Below, piece after piece: positions 6,623 through 14,840 of a stretch of DNA of 39,281 nucleotides (the stretch's first letter is position 1; the number at the start of each line of letters is the position of its first letter). The translations under genes were made by a program, and so were the position numbers. Origin of the DNA: Candidatus Nomurabacteria bacterium (GTDB lineage Bacteria; Patescibacteriota; Minisyncoccia; Phycocordibacterales; UBA9973). The notes under the pieces were generated by a model. The model was given only the letters and a program-made list of their open reading frames with translations. It made no database searches and was not told the DNA's origin. The stretch is from positions 1-39,281 of the forward strand of contig JAPLXU010000009.1 in assembly GCA_026395915.1 (NCBI GenBank), in the 5' to 3' direction.

Positions 6623-7948
6623 ATGAATAAAAATCGCCTTAAAGGAATAAAAGAATCTGCTTTGTTAACCAAAAAATTTAAAAGGAAATTGAAATTTTGT
6701 TTTAACAGTTGTTTTCATGAAAATGAGGCACTTCTTTTGTGTTGGGGAAGCATGGCTCGTGAAGAAATGGGACATTTCTCAGATTTAGACTTAATTTTGT
6801 TATTTTCTAATAAAACCAACAATAAAGAAATAAGGGTTTTCTTTGACTGCTTGAGTAAAAAATTTAAAAACCGCATTGATCTATTAGAAGCTTATGACTT
6901 AAAAACATTAGCTAAAATCGGTTCCATAGATGGAACAGATAGACAGGCAATATTGTTAGCCAGACCAGTTTGTGGTAGTTCAAAATTGAGAAAGAACTTT
7001 TCAAATTTACAAAATACTTTTCGTAATCAAACGCGTGAAAACACAAGAGAAATTATACACACATGGATTAGTCTTTTTTCCGTTTCAAAAAATATATACA
7101 CAAACAAAATTAATAATCTTAAATTTGGTCGTGGGTTCTTAAGACATATAATTTTTATTTTTTTGATTGTAAAATTATTTTTTGATAAAAAGAATAATAT
7201 ATGGTCAACACAAAAAGCAATACCTATTTTTTGTAAATCAGAAATGACAGATGATAATATAAATACAATTTATCTAACATCACTAAATTTTATTTTAGAA
7301 CTTAGAAATGCAATTCAATTTTTTATGCAAAAAGAAAGTTATTATATAGACGACATTTTATTAAAAGAGATGACAAAGAAATATAAATTTGATATTGACT
7401 CTCTTAAAAGAAAGTTGAGGGACAATCAGTCAAGTATTATTTTTCTTGAGAAAGATATAAGTGGAGTAATTTCTAAACTTGTATCTAAAAATTACGGTTC
7501 TGAATTTCAAAAGCATGCAAATCTCTTAAACATTTTAATTGATTTTGAAAAAGAAATTAGCCTTGATATAGAAAAAACAATAATGGATACCAAACTAGAG
7601 ATTTTACTTATTCTTCTTGCTCATCGAAGTAAGAATTCGCGAACTCTAGAAAAACTAAGAGTGGATAACATGAAGAATTGGTATATTATACATGGAATTG
7701 CAATAAATCCGCATAGCAATCCTGAGACTTTGTTAAAACTCATAAAGCCTGAGGATAAAATTAAAAATCATGTATATAAGCTATATTATGGTTTTGCGTG
7801 GAGAAATATTAGATTATATGTAGCAAAAAATAAAATGGCTGATAAAAAAACATTAAATTACATAATAAATCATAAAAATAGTCGACAAATGGATAGGGAC
7901 ACAGCTAAATACAGTCTTGCAAGTAAAAAATTAATTTATGTAGGATAG
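6623..7948 (+). CDS. GlnD-like nucleotidyltransferase with C-terminal helical repeats
   Basis: 441 residues. Residues 35-62 carry a polymerase-beta-type nucleotidyltransferase site: WGSMAREE then SDLDL with metal-binding D54 and D56. A helical region (about 110-260) includes LKFGRGFLRHI, which resembles the KxGxGGLRDI segment of GlnD. The C-terminal 120 residues look like short helical HEAT/LRV-type repeats (HRSKNSRTLEKL, NPHSNPETLLKL). GlnD proper also has HD and ACT domains, which are missing here, so this is probably not a PII uridylyltransferase. The partner may be a protein or a metabolite of the same operon. Spacing to the next gene is 10 nt. Confidence 0.72.
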   Translation: MNKNRLKGIKESALLTKKFKRKLKFCFNSCFHENEALLLCWGSMAREEMGHFSDLDLILLFSNKTNNKEIRVFFDCLSKKFKNRIDLLEAYDLKTLAKIGSIDGTDRQAILLARPVCGSSKLRKNFSNLQNTFRNQTRENTREIIHTWISLFSVSKNIYTNKINNLKFGRGFLRHIIFIFLIVKLFFDKKNNIWSTQKAIPIFCKSEMTDDNINTIYLTSLNFILELRNAIQFFMQKESYYIDDILLKEMTKKYKFDIDSLKRKLRDNQSSIIFLEKDISGVISKLVSKNYGSEFQKHANLLNILIDFEKEISLDIEKTIMDTKLEILLILLAHRSKNSRTLEKLRVDNMKNWYIIHGIAINPHSNPETLLKLIKPEDKIKNHVYKLYYGFAWRNIRLYVAKNKMADKKTLNYIINHKNSRQMDRDTAKYSLASKKLIYVG

Positions 7949-7958
7949 ATATAAAATC

Positions 7959-9164
7959 ATGATTGAAAAACATTGGTATTGTAATAAATGTGGGAAAAAA
8001 AATCAGGATGGTTTTAAAAGCGAATTTAATTTAATTTGTCCGATATGTTCTTATTCGCTTGAATTGATTTATGAAGGAAAAATAACTTGGAATGATTTCG
8101 ACAAAAATTTAAATGGTGTAATAAAATACGCTCAAATTATACCCGTTTCAATAGAAAATTTAAAGAAAATAACTGACAATAGTACACCAGAGTTTACTAA
8201 GCCTATAGAATCAAAGCAACTGGCGAATTTTTTAGGAGTTAAATCGGTTCACCTCTTGACTTCTATTGGTGGTCCATCTGGAACTTTTAAAGATAATGAG
8301 GCTGCCGTTGTAATTGCTAAATGCTTAGATTGGAATTTAAATCAAAGACTTTCTTGGCATAGTACAGGAAATACTGCACGAGCTTATCGAGAATATGCAA
8401 TTAAGGCCGGTTTTAAAAGTGATTCTTATTTTCCATTAAGCTGTATTAATAAATTTAAAGGTGCAACAGAAGATAAGAATAACAATTTAATTGCGTATAG
8501 TGGATCATTTCAAAAAATCTCACATATTGCAAAGGAACGAGCAAAAAATAACAACACCTTACATCTTGCCCCGCTTCCTTGGAAGATAGAAGGCAAGGCA
8601 ATTCTAGCTTACGCTATTTTTGAAAATCTTCCAGAAACGAATATAATTGTGCAGACTATTGCTGGTGGATATGGCGTATTGGGTTTGCAATTAGGTATTA
8701 AAAGGTTACATCAATTAAATCTTTTAAGGAATGAAATAAAACCTAAATATAACCTATTCCAAATTGAGGGAGCTGACACGATAGCGAAATTAATGACTCT
8801 TAATAAAGAAATCAGTGAAACCGATTTAAGATTACCAGTCAATCCTTTTGAACCCACACTTCAATCAACAAATCCACTATCAACTTTTAATCTAATAAGA
8901 AACATCATCCTAGAAACAAATTCAAATATAGATTCAGTAACAACCGAAGATGTTATTTCTTATAAAACTTTTTTCGAAGAAGAATGTCATTCTCTTGGTA
9001 TTGATATATCTTTTGAGGATGAAAAATCCCCATTCATCTCTTGGGCAGGATTAGTTAATGCTAGCAACAAAAAAAGATTCTCTTCCTCAGATAATATTGT
9101 AATTATTATAACCGGTTCAAAAAGAAGAAATGGCGCCGTGCCAAAACCAAGTTTAATTATTTAA
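7959..9164 (+). CDS. Threonine-synthase-like fold-II PLP enzyme with N-terminal zinc ribbon
   Basis: 401 residues. A zinc ribbon (C8, C11, C27, C30) precedes a fold-type II PLP domain. GGPSGTFKDNEA (104-115) contains the Schiff-base Lys111, STGNTA (135-140) is the substrate-anchoring loop, IEGKAILAYAI parallels threonine synthase, and AGGYGVLG replaces the usual GNGGN phosphate loop. The C-terminal region (NPLSTFNLIR onward) also follows threonine synthase. The enzyme should act on an amino acid with a leaving group at the beta or gamma carbon, perhaps O-phosphohomoserine. No homoserine kinase or dehydrogenase is nearby and the neighbours are unusual, so a non-threonine product is plausible. 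Next gene follows after 1 nt. Confidence 0.8.
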   Translation: MIEKHWYCNKCGKKNQDGFKSEFNLICPICSYSLELIYEGKITWNDFDKNLNGVIKYAQIIPVSIENLKKITDNSTPEFTKPIESKQLANFLGVKSVHLLTSIGGPSGTFKDNEAAVVIAKCLDWNLNQRLSWHSTGNTARAYREYAIKAGFKSDSYFPLSCINKFKGATEDKNNNLIAYSGSFQKISHIAKERAKNNNTLHLAPLPWKIEGKAILAYAIFENLPETNIIVQTIAGGYGVLGLQLGIKRLHQLNLLRNEIKPKYNLFQIEGADTIAKLMTLNKEISETDLRLPVNPFEPTLQSTNPLSTFNLIRNIILETNSNIDSVTTEDVISYKTFFEEECHSLGIDISFEDEKSPFISWAGLVNASNKKRFSSSDNIVIIITGSKRRNGAVPKPSLII

Positions 9165-9165
9165 A

Positions 9166-9804
9166 ATGAAATTAAAAATAATAATACCTTCTATATTTAG
9201 CTTTGATTTAAAAATAATCAGTAAAGATATAGAAAAAATACTCTCCAGTCAAGAAGCTAATGCGATCCATTTCGACGGATTAGATGGACTTGCTGAATTG
9301 AAAAATCTAATGGAAAAATATAAGACTATAGCTGATATACATTCATTAACGGATAGACCATTAGAAGATCTTAAAAAGATAATAAAAATGGATATGAATT
9401 TAGATGTCCGCCTTGCCATGCATCTTGAAACAAAAACAGATGTAAATGAATTCATTAATTTAGCTCGCGAAAATAATATCTCTCCTGGGTTGGCTATAAA
9501 GTTAAGCACACCTATAACAGAAAAATTTAAATCATACTCAGAATTTGATTATTTTCATCTAATTTGTAACGGCGAGCCAGCTAATCTTAAAGCGTTTCAA
9601 TATAGTGTTTTCGAAAAAATATCCGCATTACGTTCAATTATTCCTGACGCTCAAATCACTCTAGATTGTGGTATTAAAGAGGAATATATTACACCCGCTG
9701 TTAATGCAGGAGCTACTAATTTGATTATCGGTTCAGCAATATTTAAAAATATAAATCCATTTGAAACTATTAAAAAATTTAATAGGATGATACATAAAAT
9801 ATAG
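9166..9804 (+). CDS. Ribulose-phosphate 3-epimerase-like TIM-barrel protein
   Basis: 212 residues with the order of strands and active-site residues of ribulose-5-phosphate 3-epimerase: PSIFSFD at the start, IHFDG with H35 and D37, ADIHS with H59, MHLE (H86), and LDCGI with D167, then AGATNLIIGSAIF. The four metal and acid/base residues of the family are therefore kept. The PGFGGQ loop that holds the sugar phosphate in true Rpe is replaced by a segment around NGEPANLK, and length is slightly short, so the substrate is probably different. ATG 9166 is 1 nt after the PLP gene stop, indicating coupled translation. Confidence 0.75.
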   Translation: MKLKIIIPSIFSFDLKIISKDIEKILSSQEANAIHFDGLDGLAELKNLMEKYKTIADIHSLTDRPLEDLKKIIKMDMNLDVRLAMHLETKTDVNEFINLARENNISPGLAIKLSTPITEKFKSYSEFDYFHLICNGEPANLKAFQYSVFEKISALRSIIPDAQITLDCGIKEEYITPAVNAGATNLIIGSAIFKNINPFETIKKFNRMIHKI

Positions 9805-9813
9805 CTAAATTTT

Positions 9814-10404
9814 ATGTGGAAAAAATATTTTGAAAAAAATTTAAAAAGAAAACCTAGAGAACAATTAGTCCGAGCCTTTTCTTTTTGTTCGAAAAAGGAA
9901 AATGCTCTTGATCTAGGCGCGGGCACTCTTATCGAATCAAAATTCCTTATCAAAAAAGGATTTAAAAATGTCGTCGCTGTTGATAACGCGCCGGAAGTGA
10001 AAAAATTTGTTAAGAATTTTGACAACAAAAAACTTGTCTGCAAGAACATTTCTTTCCAAGAATATGATTACCCTAAAAATACTTTTGATCTAATAAATTC
10101 TCAGTTTTCACTTTATCTTTATGGCAAAAAGGGGTTTAACGCTTTTATCAAAAAAATAAAAAACTCTTTAAAACCCGAAGGTATTTTTGTAGCTCAATTT
10201 TTGGGTGTAAAGGACAGCTGGAATGGCAATCTAAAAAGCGCGACACCAAAAGCCAGTTATGTTTTTCATACAAAGAAACAAACTCTTGATTTATTGTCGG
10301 GCTTAAAGATTTTGGAATTTATAGAAGAAGACGAAGACGGAAAAACTATTTTGGGAGTAAAAAAACACTGGCATATTTTTTATTTTATCGCACAGAATAA
10401 GTAA
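9814..10404 (+). CDS. Class I SAM-dependent methyltransferase
   Basis: 196 residues. ALDLGAGTLIES (about 32-43) is motif I for SAM, VVAVDNAPE gives the acidic end of strand 2, and FDLINSQFSLYLYG is motif IV. The C-terminal part holds the remaining strands of the Rossmann-like domain. It resembles TehB/UbiE-type small-molecule methyltransferases; the substrate is not evident. It starts 9 nt after the epimerase-like gene on the same strand and may be the last gene of the operon, although its codons are a little less AT-rich, so it could be an independent neighbour. Confidence 0.8.
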   Translation: MWKKYFEKNLKRKPREQLVRAFSFCSKKENALDLGAGTLIESKFLIKKGFKNVVAVDNAPEVKKFVKNFDNKKLVCKNISFQEYDYPKNTFDLINSQFSLYLYGKKGFNAFIKKIKNSLKPEGIFVAQFLGVKDSWNGNLKSATPKASYVFHTKKQTLDLLSGLKILEFIEEDEDGKTILGVKKHWHIFYFIAQNK

Positions 10405-10414
10405 GAGAAATTGG

Positions 10415-10855
10415 TCAATCGTGAATATATCTAACTTGATCAGAAAGAATATTCCCCTTTTTGAAATCTTCCCATAAACTTTTTGGCTTCAAAGGAATAT
10501 TATCACTCGGCTTTATCCAACAAACTTCCGCAATTTCGTACGCATGTGTCTTTTTAAGATGATCGATATTTTTATATTCATGCGAATTGGTAATTTCAAA
10601 GAAAAATTCTATTGATTGTTTGGTGTCTCCATCCATAAAATTATTTATATAGAGCAATCTGCCAATATCAGGATTGACTCCGAGTTCTTCGATAATTTCC
10701 CGGCGTAAACATTCTTTGATGTCTTCTCCCCATTCGAGGTGCCCGCCGGGCAAAGCGCAAAAACTTGTGTCGTGCGGATGCTTCACAATTAAAAGCTCAT
10801 CATCAAATAAAATAATTCCTCTCACTCGAACAACAAATTTTTTATCTTTTTCCAT
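10415..10855 (-). CDS. Nudix hydrolase
   Basis: 146 residues with a perfect Nudix box at 38-60 (GHLEWGE through REIIEELGV), preceded by the usual strand pattern beginning VRGIILFDDELLIVK. It hydrolyses a nucleoside diphosphate linked to some moiety; the exact substrate is not visible. It is second in a two-gene minus unit, 6 nt behind the 10862-11290 gene, and converges on the methyltransferase gene with only 10 nt between stops. Confidence 0.88.
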   Translation of the reverse strand: MEKDKKFVVRVRGIILFDDELLIVKHPHDTSFCALPGGHLEWGEDIKECLRREIIEELGVNPDIGRLLYINNFMDGDTKQSIEFFFEITNSHEYKNIDHLKKTHAYEIAEVCWIKPSDNIPLKPKSLWEDFKKGNILSDQVRYIHD

Positions 10856-10861
10856 AGAAGT

Positions 10862-11290
10862 TCATTTAAGAAAAAACCATCTTTTCATTAACTGTTCCGC
10901 TTCTTCTGCTAATTCTTCCGGATCTAAATTATATTTGAGAGCGATGACTTTCAACTTTTCTATCTTTTTTGGATTGCGTACTTCTGTTATTTTTACATTC
11001 TTACCAATTTTCTTTCCTAAGACTCTGTAAAATCTCCAGCGAAGAGTGTATTTTGGAAACATATACAGAAGTCCAACGACAAAACTGATTTTTCCAAGAG
11101 GATATTTTATAGTTTTATGACCAGACCAGCGCGCTCGCGTATATGTGTAGACAACATCCGACAATTCACTCCATTTATTCATCAATCCTTTGGCTTCCTT
11201 AAATTCTATGAGTTCATCAGAAACATCGGCTTTGTGCCATTCAAAGTCTCTTTTTGGCATATCTAAAATTGAGTGCCAATAATTTATCAT
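10862..11290 (-). CDS. Conserved unknown protein, possibly MazG-like helical
   Basis: 142 residues, largely helical, soluble. The region DELIEFKEAKGLMNKWSEL then DVVYTYTRARW has the spacing of Glu and Asp residues seen in all-alpha NTP pyrophosphatases (MazG type), which would fit its co-transcription with a Nudix hydrolase. The match is loose and the second half (basic, KIGKNVKITEVRNPKK...) is not part of that family. ATG 11290 is supported by TGG-TATGAT 6 nt upstream. Confidence 0.6.
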   Translation of the reverse strand: MINYWHSILDMPKRDFEWHKADVSDELIEFKEAKGLMNKWSELSDVVYTYTRARWSGHKTIKYPLGKISFVVGLLYMFPKYTLRWRFYRVLGKKIGKNVKITEVRNPKKIEKLKVIALKYNLDPEELAEEAEQLMKRWFFLK

Positions 11291-11296
11291 AAAATA

Positions 11297-11305
11297 ATCA
11301 TACCA
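11297..11305 (-). promoter_or_regulatory. Extended -10 promoter, leaderless type, for 11290
   Basis: Minus strand TGG-TATGAT, then 6 nt (tatttt), then ATG 11290. Confidence 0.55.
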
Positions 11306-11350
11306 TAAAAAAAAGACAACAAGTTAATCAAGTATTTTTATTATTGCAAT

Positions 11351-11367
11351 CAGAGCTCAAAGCTCTG
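11351..11367. repeat. Short perfect inverted repeat
   Basis: Arms CAGAGCT and AGCTCTG with a 3-nt loop, between the divergent genes 11290 and 11440. No T-run follows on either strand, so it is not an obvious terminator. The rest of this 149-nt gap holds only the two promoters. Confidence 0.35.
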
Positions 11368-11424
11368 CAAAGCTACCTCAAAAACTTTTCCACTTCTTAA
11401 TTGGTGATTTTAGATTGTATTATG

Positions 11425-11433
11425 TGTTATAAT
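11425..11433 (+). promoter_or_regulatory. Extended -10 promoter, leaderless type, for 11440
   Basis: TGT-TATAAT, then 6 nt (aagttc), then ATG 11440. This decides the start against an in-frame TTG at 11401. Confidence 0.6.
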
Positions 11434-11439
11434 AAGTTC

Positions 11440-11766
11440 ATGAACTTTTGGAGAAAAATGCCATATTGGTTGAAGGGAGGGATAATTGTGCTTATAATAA
11501 CATTAATTCTGGCTTACTTTGATTCAGTGTGCATGCAATCTGCTTCAAAGACTTTTCTGGGGAGTGGTGGCAGTCAAGATTTCGCAGGTATTGAGTGTAT
11601 TTTGTTAGACTGGCCTACATGGCCTTTGGGATTAGTTTTGCCAGTATCTTATTCACTTCCAATTATTTCATTTACATTACTCAATTCGTCTATTTGGTTC
11701 ATTTTCGGTTCGCTAATTGGAGCTTTTGTTGGCTATATAAAATCTAAAAAGAAAAATTCTCAATAA
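11440..11766 (+). CDS. Small membrane protein, unknown
   Basis: 108 residues from ATG 11440. Two or three hydrophobic helices are visible (about 10-30, 55-75 and 80-102) with a short exported loop containing two cysteines (VCMQS, IECIL). The C-terminal tail is basic (KSKKKNSQ), which places it in the cytoplasm. No family recognised. It is monocistronic, and its stop codon touches the terminator hairpin of the convergent fusion gene. Confidence 0.6.
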   Translation: MNFWRKMPYWLKGGIIVLIITLILAYFDSVCMQSASKTFLGSGGSQDFAGIECILLDWPTWPLGLVLPVSYSLPIISFTLLNSSIWFIFGSLIGAFVGYIKSKKKNSQ

Positions 11767-11794
11767 AAAGAGCTCCCGTTTGAGGCGGAAGCCC
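11764..11794 (-). terminator. Intrinsic terminator of the 11817-14366 gene
   Basis: On the minus strand a 9-bp stem (GGGCTTCCG with CGGGAGCTC, two G.U pairs) and a 7-nt loop are followed by TTTTTATT. It lies 23 nt after the stop codon. Confidence 0.75.
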
Positions 11795-11816
11795 TGTGAA
11801 TTGATAAAGAGCTATT

Positions 11817-14366
11817 TCAATATCCGACTGCCCGATAGAATCTTGCAGCCGAATTTGATGATTGCTTGTCCACGAAAGGCACTGTGCCGTTCGTGTTGAC
11901 GAGAATCGCTATTGTATTCCAATCAATGAGGTTCGTGGAAGTTTCAACCGAATAATTGAAACCCGAGGGTCCTGTCAGTTTGAGCAGGGTGAATCCGTCC
12001 GCGTCTTTTCCTGTAAAGGAGAGACTGAACGAATCTGGTACGCCGACAAAACTGAGCGCAACGTTGGTCACGATAACGCTTGAGATGACATCCGTAAACG
12101 AGTCGAGACGGAAACCAAGCGTATGCGTCCCATTGGTAACAGTCAGAGGAATCGAGTAAGTGTAATGCCGAAATCCGGGCACCACTACCCTCTCGTCGAT
12201 CGTCCCAATTGCATTTGTGTCCCAGTAAACTGACAAAATGCCTTCTGCTCTCTCGGCGCTCTCGAACTCCGCGTCAAAAGAAACGGAATTAATCTTGTCA
12301 GTAATATTCAATACCGTTGCCAGCCACGCCGGCGTAGGTGATGTGTCAGAAACATTCGTTGTCAACGTCTTTGAGGAACGCAACTGCGAAGAACTGGTAC
12401 TAGAGAGAATGAGAAATGAACCGTAGTTCTCAATCGAACCAGTGTCGCTTGTGACCGACGGAGTTTGGCTGAAGTTTACTGGCAGACTCATTGATGAGAG
12501 AGCCTCGTTGTTTATCGTATAGCACGGCGTATCCGGAGTTCCAAGAACACGGATAGGATCTGAATACGCGGAATAATTTGCCTGCGCGAAGTCCCAATTT
12601 CCGCCCTCTTTCGAGAGAGGAAAACCGAAACCTTGCGAACTCTGTTGCACATTCGGCGGAATGGTATTCATGTAGAACTCGACCGGCCAACTGTGAGACG
12701 AAACTGTCTTGTAACACTTTTCGACAGTCTCTTTCCATGATGAACGGTATGTATCAAATGAAACTTTGTTCGGATCAAGCCAAGTTACTTCCACGCCATA
12801 AGCATGGTCGAGTTCGCCTTGAGTTTTGCCGACGACATCATCGAATGTCTCTGTATCGAACGAAAAATAATTGTCCGCCCAATTCGCGACTAGTCCATAC
12901 TTGCTTCTACCACCATAAGTGAATCCGACATATGGGTCGAGAAAAGTGGTATGAACAACCGTATTTACGTTCGCGCATTTGATATTTAACGCCGCGGCTT
13001 GAATAACTGCCGCCCCAGCACTGTGACCAATGAGATGGATATGACTCCATCCCTGATTTGCAAGATAGTTGCCTAGATTGCCGCCTTCTTTCTCAGCGCT
13101 GTCAAGAACATCGCCTTTTATAAGTTGTGGAATAGTCTGCCACGCCTTATCTGTCCACTTGTACGATTCAACTTGCCAATTGTTTAGACCTTGACTTGCG
13201 ATGTTGGCGCGGATGAGTTCCACCATGGTGTCCACCCAGTCTGGATTAGGAGGCAATGTCTGACCGATTTCTTTTCGTATCCATCCATGTGTCACCAAAA
13301 CCAAGCTATCCTTCCCCGGTTCCATTGCTGGACAGTTTCCGTAGGTCGGTTGTTCTGGTTGTGCTTCGATTACTTGCTTCCATTCGGAAATCGAAGACAA
13401 AACAGGACGGAACCCTATGACATCGTCTTTACCAGTTGAAATGTAATAGTGATAACGGTCTGTGGCTCTGCAACGGAACGCGTAGTCTCCCCAACTTCCG
13501 CCCCGAATTATACGATACGAGATAGATTCTGGTCCTCTGGGATCAATTTGTGAATCACTTGAATATAGATCATACCAATCCCAACACCATTCCCATATAT
13601 TCCCTGCCATATCGTAAAGACCGTAACCGTTCGATGCAAAGTAGCCAACTGGACTTGTATAAGGAAACATACCATCATTGAAAAATGGATGAAACCCACG
13701 AGAAGAACTGACATCGTAGGCATAACTACTGGAACTATAATAGTTCGCATAGTCATGTGTGATGTTATCTGTGTCGTACCATGGAAAACGATGTCCGCCT
13801 GACCCACCCCGTGCTGCTTTCTCCCATTCCGCCTCTGTTGGTAAACGATAGCCTGTGTTCCAGTTCACTGAACTATTATCTATGTTCACTTGTCCAGTGC
13901 GATACACCATTGTCTTCGCCGAACTCGTGTAATACGCTGGCGACTTTCCTTCTTTCTCACTTCTTGCATTACACCACTTCACACAATCATACCAACTCAC
14001 CATCTGCACTGGATGATCGGTGTCCTTGCCTGAACCAGCATTATCAAAAATGTAACCGTGCATGATTGCCCAATTGTAAACGTCATTCCACAACGCTTTT
14101 GTCACTTCATACTTGCCGATGTAAAAACCGCTTACGTATACTGTATGAACGGGAAGTCCTTCTGAAAACTCAGCAAAAGTATCACCCATCACAAAGTTGC
14201 CCGGAGCAACATATGCCATGCTTGCCTGATCTTCTGCCGTTGGTATTATTATCTCAGTGTTTGCTTTGACTTTTGAAGAGCGAGCTGATTGACCGAATGC
14301 TTGTGTTAAGATTATCGCCATGACAAAAATCATGGTCGCCATTACTATGATTCTGTTTCTTTTCAT
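11817..14366 (-). CDS. Secreted FGE/SUMF1-like domain fused to an alpha/beta-hydrolase (lipase-like) domain
   Basis: 849 residues from ATG 14366; an upstream ATG at 14435 would put 23 polar residues before the signal peptide and is rejected. A signal peptide (about 1-26) is followed by a formylglycine-generating-enzyme-like domain (VAPGNFVMGDT, GYRLPTEAEWEKAARGG, NIWEWCWDWY, RIIRGGSWGD, GFRPV). Then comes an alpha/beta-hydrolase with VTHGW and nucleophile elbow GHSAG, and a beta-rich tail. The tail ends in a motif (VETSTNLIDW ... RFYRAVGY) that I associate with secreted Verrucomicrobia-type proteins. Base composition is clearly more GC-rich and codon use differs from all neighbours. It is monocistronic with its own terminator. 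Horizontal acquisition is likely; function may be extracellular lipid or glycan hydrolysis. Confidence 0.8.
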   Translation of the reverse strand: MKRNRIIVMATMIFVMAIILTQAFGQSARSSKVKANTEIIIPTAEDQASMAYVAPGNFVMGDTFAEFSEGLPVHTVYVSGFYIGKYEVTKALWNDVYNWAIMHGYIFDNAGSGKDTDHPVQMVSWYDCVKWCNARSEKEGKSPAYYTSSAKTMVYRTGQVNIDNSSVNWNTGYRLPTEAEWEKAARGGSGGHRFPWYDTDNITHDYANYYSSSSYAYDVSSSRGFHPFFNDGMFPYTSPVGYFASNGYGLYDMAGNIWEWCWDWYDLYSSDSQIDPRGPESISYRIIRGGSWGDYAFRCRATDRYHYYISTGKDDVIGFRPVLSSISEWKQVIEAQPEQPTYGNCPAMEPGKDSLVLVTHGWIRKEIGQTLPPNPDWVDTMVELIRANIASQGLNNWQVESYKWTDKAWQTIPQLIKGDVLDSAEKEGGNLGNYLANQGWSHIHLIGHSAGAAVIQAAALNIKCANVNTVVHTTFLDPYVGFTYGGRSKYGLVANWADNYFSFDTETFDDVVGKTQGELDHAYGVEVTWLDPNKVSFDTYRSSWKETVEKCYKTVSSHSWPVEFYMNTIPPNVQQSSQGFGFPLSKEGGNWDFAQANYSAYSDPIRVLGTPDTPCYTINNEALSSMSLPVNFSQTPSVTSDTGSIENYGSFLILSSTSSSQLRSSKTLTTNVSDTSPTPAWLATVLNITDKINSVSFDAEFESAERAEGILSVYWDTNAIGTIDERVVVPGFRHYTYSIPLTVTNGTHTLGFRLDSFTDVISSVIVTNVALSFVGVPDSFSLSFTGKDADGFTLLKLTGPSGFNYSVETSTNLIDWNTIAILVNTNGTVPFVDKQSSNSAARFYRAVGY

Positions 14367-14481
14367 ATTTCCGTCTCTTTCGTTTTTATATTCTATTGTC
14401 AAGGACAACTTGCATTTTGCAAATTGTTTTAACAATGTCTTAGTCTTATATTCTCATCAAAAACTTTAATCGTCAATATTT

Positions 14482-14835
14482 TTAATTTCTAATATCTCGA
14501 ATGATCTCGGATTTGAAAAATTTTTCTTGAAAGTGAGTAGCAACACGGATTTCATCATCTGATAATTCTAATTGAGAAGGCACAACTATTAGCTTGTCAT
14601 CATCGTCATTCATCCGATGAATGACAGCAACACATTTTCCGTTAAATGTATCAACGGGTTGATCGATGCCAACAACGTAAACATCTAATTCTTTGCCGTC
14701 TGGCGACATAGTCCCCGGAATAAAACCATAATTAAGTTCATACTTCCAGTCGAACTTAGGATGTTTGGAATGCAATGGTCTATCTATTTTCACAGAAACA
14801 ATTTTTCCTAGATAATCTGTCGATTTTGTAATCAT
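14482..14835 (-). CDS. Inorganic pyrophosphatase-like protein
   Basis: 117 residues from ATG 14835, which lies 5 nt after the EamA gene stop; the longer frame from 14913 would run through the transporter gene. Motifs of the family I PPase-like group are present: VKIDRPLHSKHP, YELNYGFIPG, PDGKELDVYVVG with metal-binding Asp residues, VAVIHR and a C-terminal FQEKFF. It is shorter than classical Ppa (about 175 residues) and belongs to the compact variant often annotated as inorganic pyrophosphatase; true PPi hydrolysis is not certain. It ends an operon with the transporter and paralog B. Confidence 0.75.
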   Translation of the reverse strand: MITKSTDYLGKIVSVKIDRPLHSKHPKFDWKYELNYGFIPGTMSPDGKELDVYVVGIDQPVDTFNGKCVAVIHRMNDDDDKLIVVPSQLELSDDEIRVATHFQEKFFKSEIIRDIRN

Positions 14836-14840
14836 TATTT

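Noticed and set aside
6623-7948. Calling the nucleotidyltransferase GlnD
   Set aside because: HD and ACT domains are absent and no PII gene is nearby; only the catalytic domain and an adjacent helical segment resemble GlnD.
7959-9164. Assigning thrC
   Set aside because: The phosphate-binding loop differs and no other threonine-pathway gene is present, so only the family-level name is safe.
12578-12922. Several long frames antisense to the FGE-like/lipase fusion
   Set aside because: They are shadows of a GC-richer gene; translations show no motif and the minus-strand product is fully recognisable.
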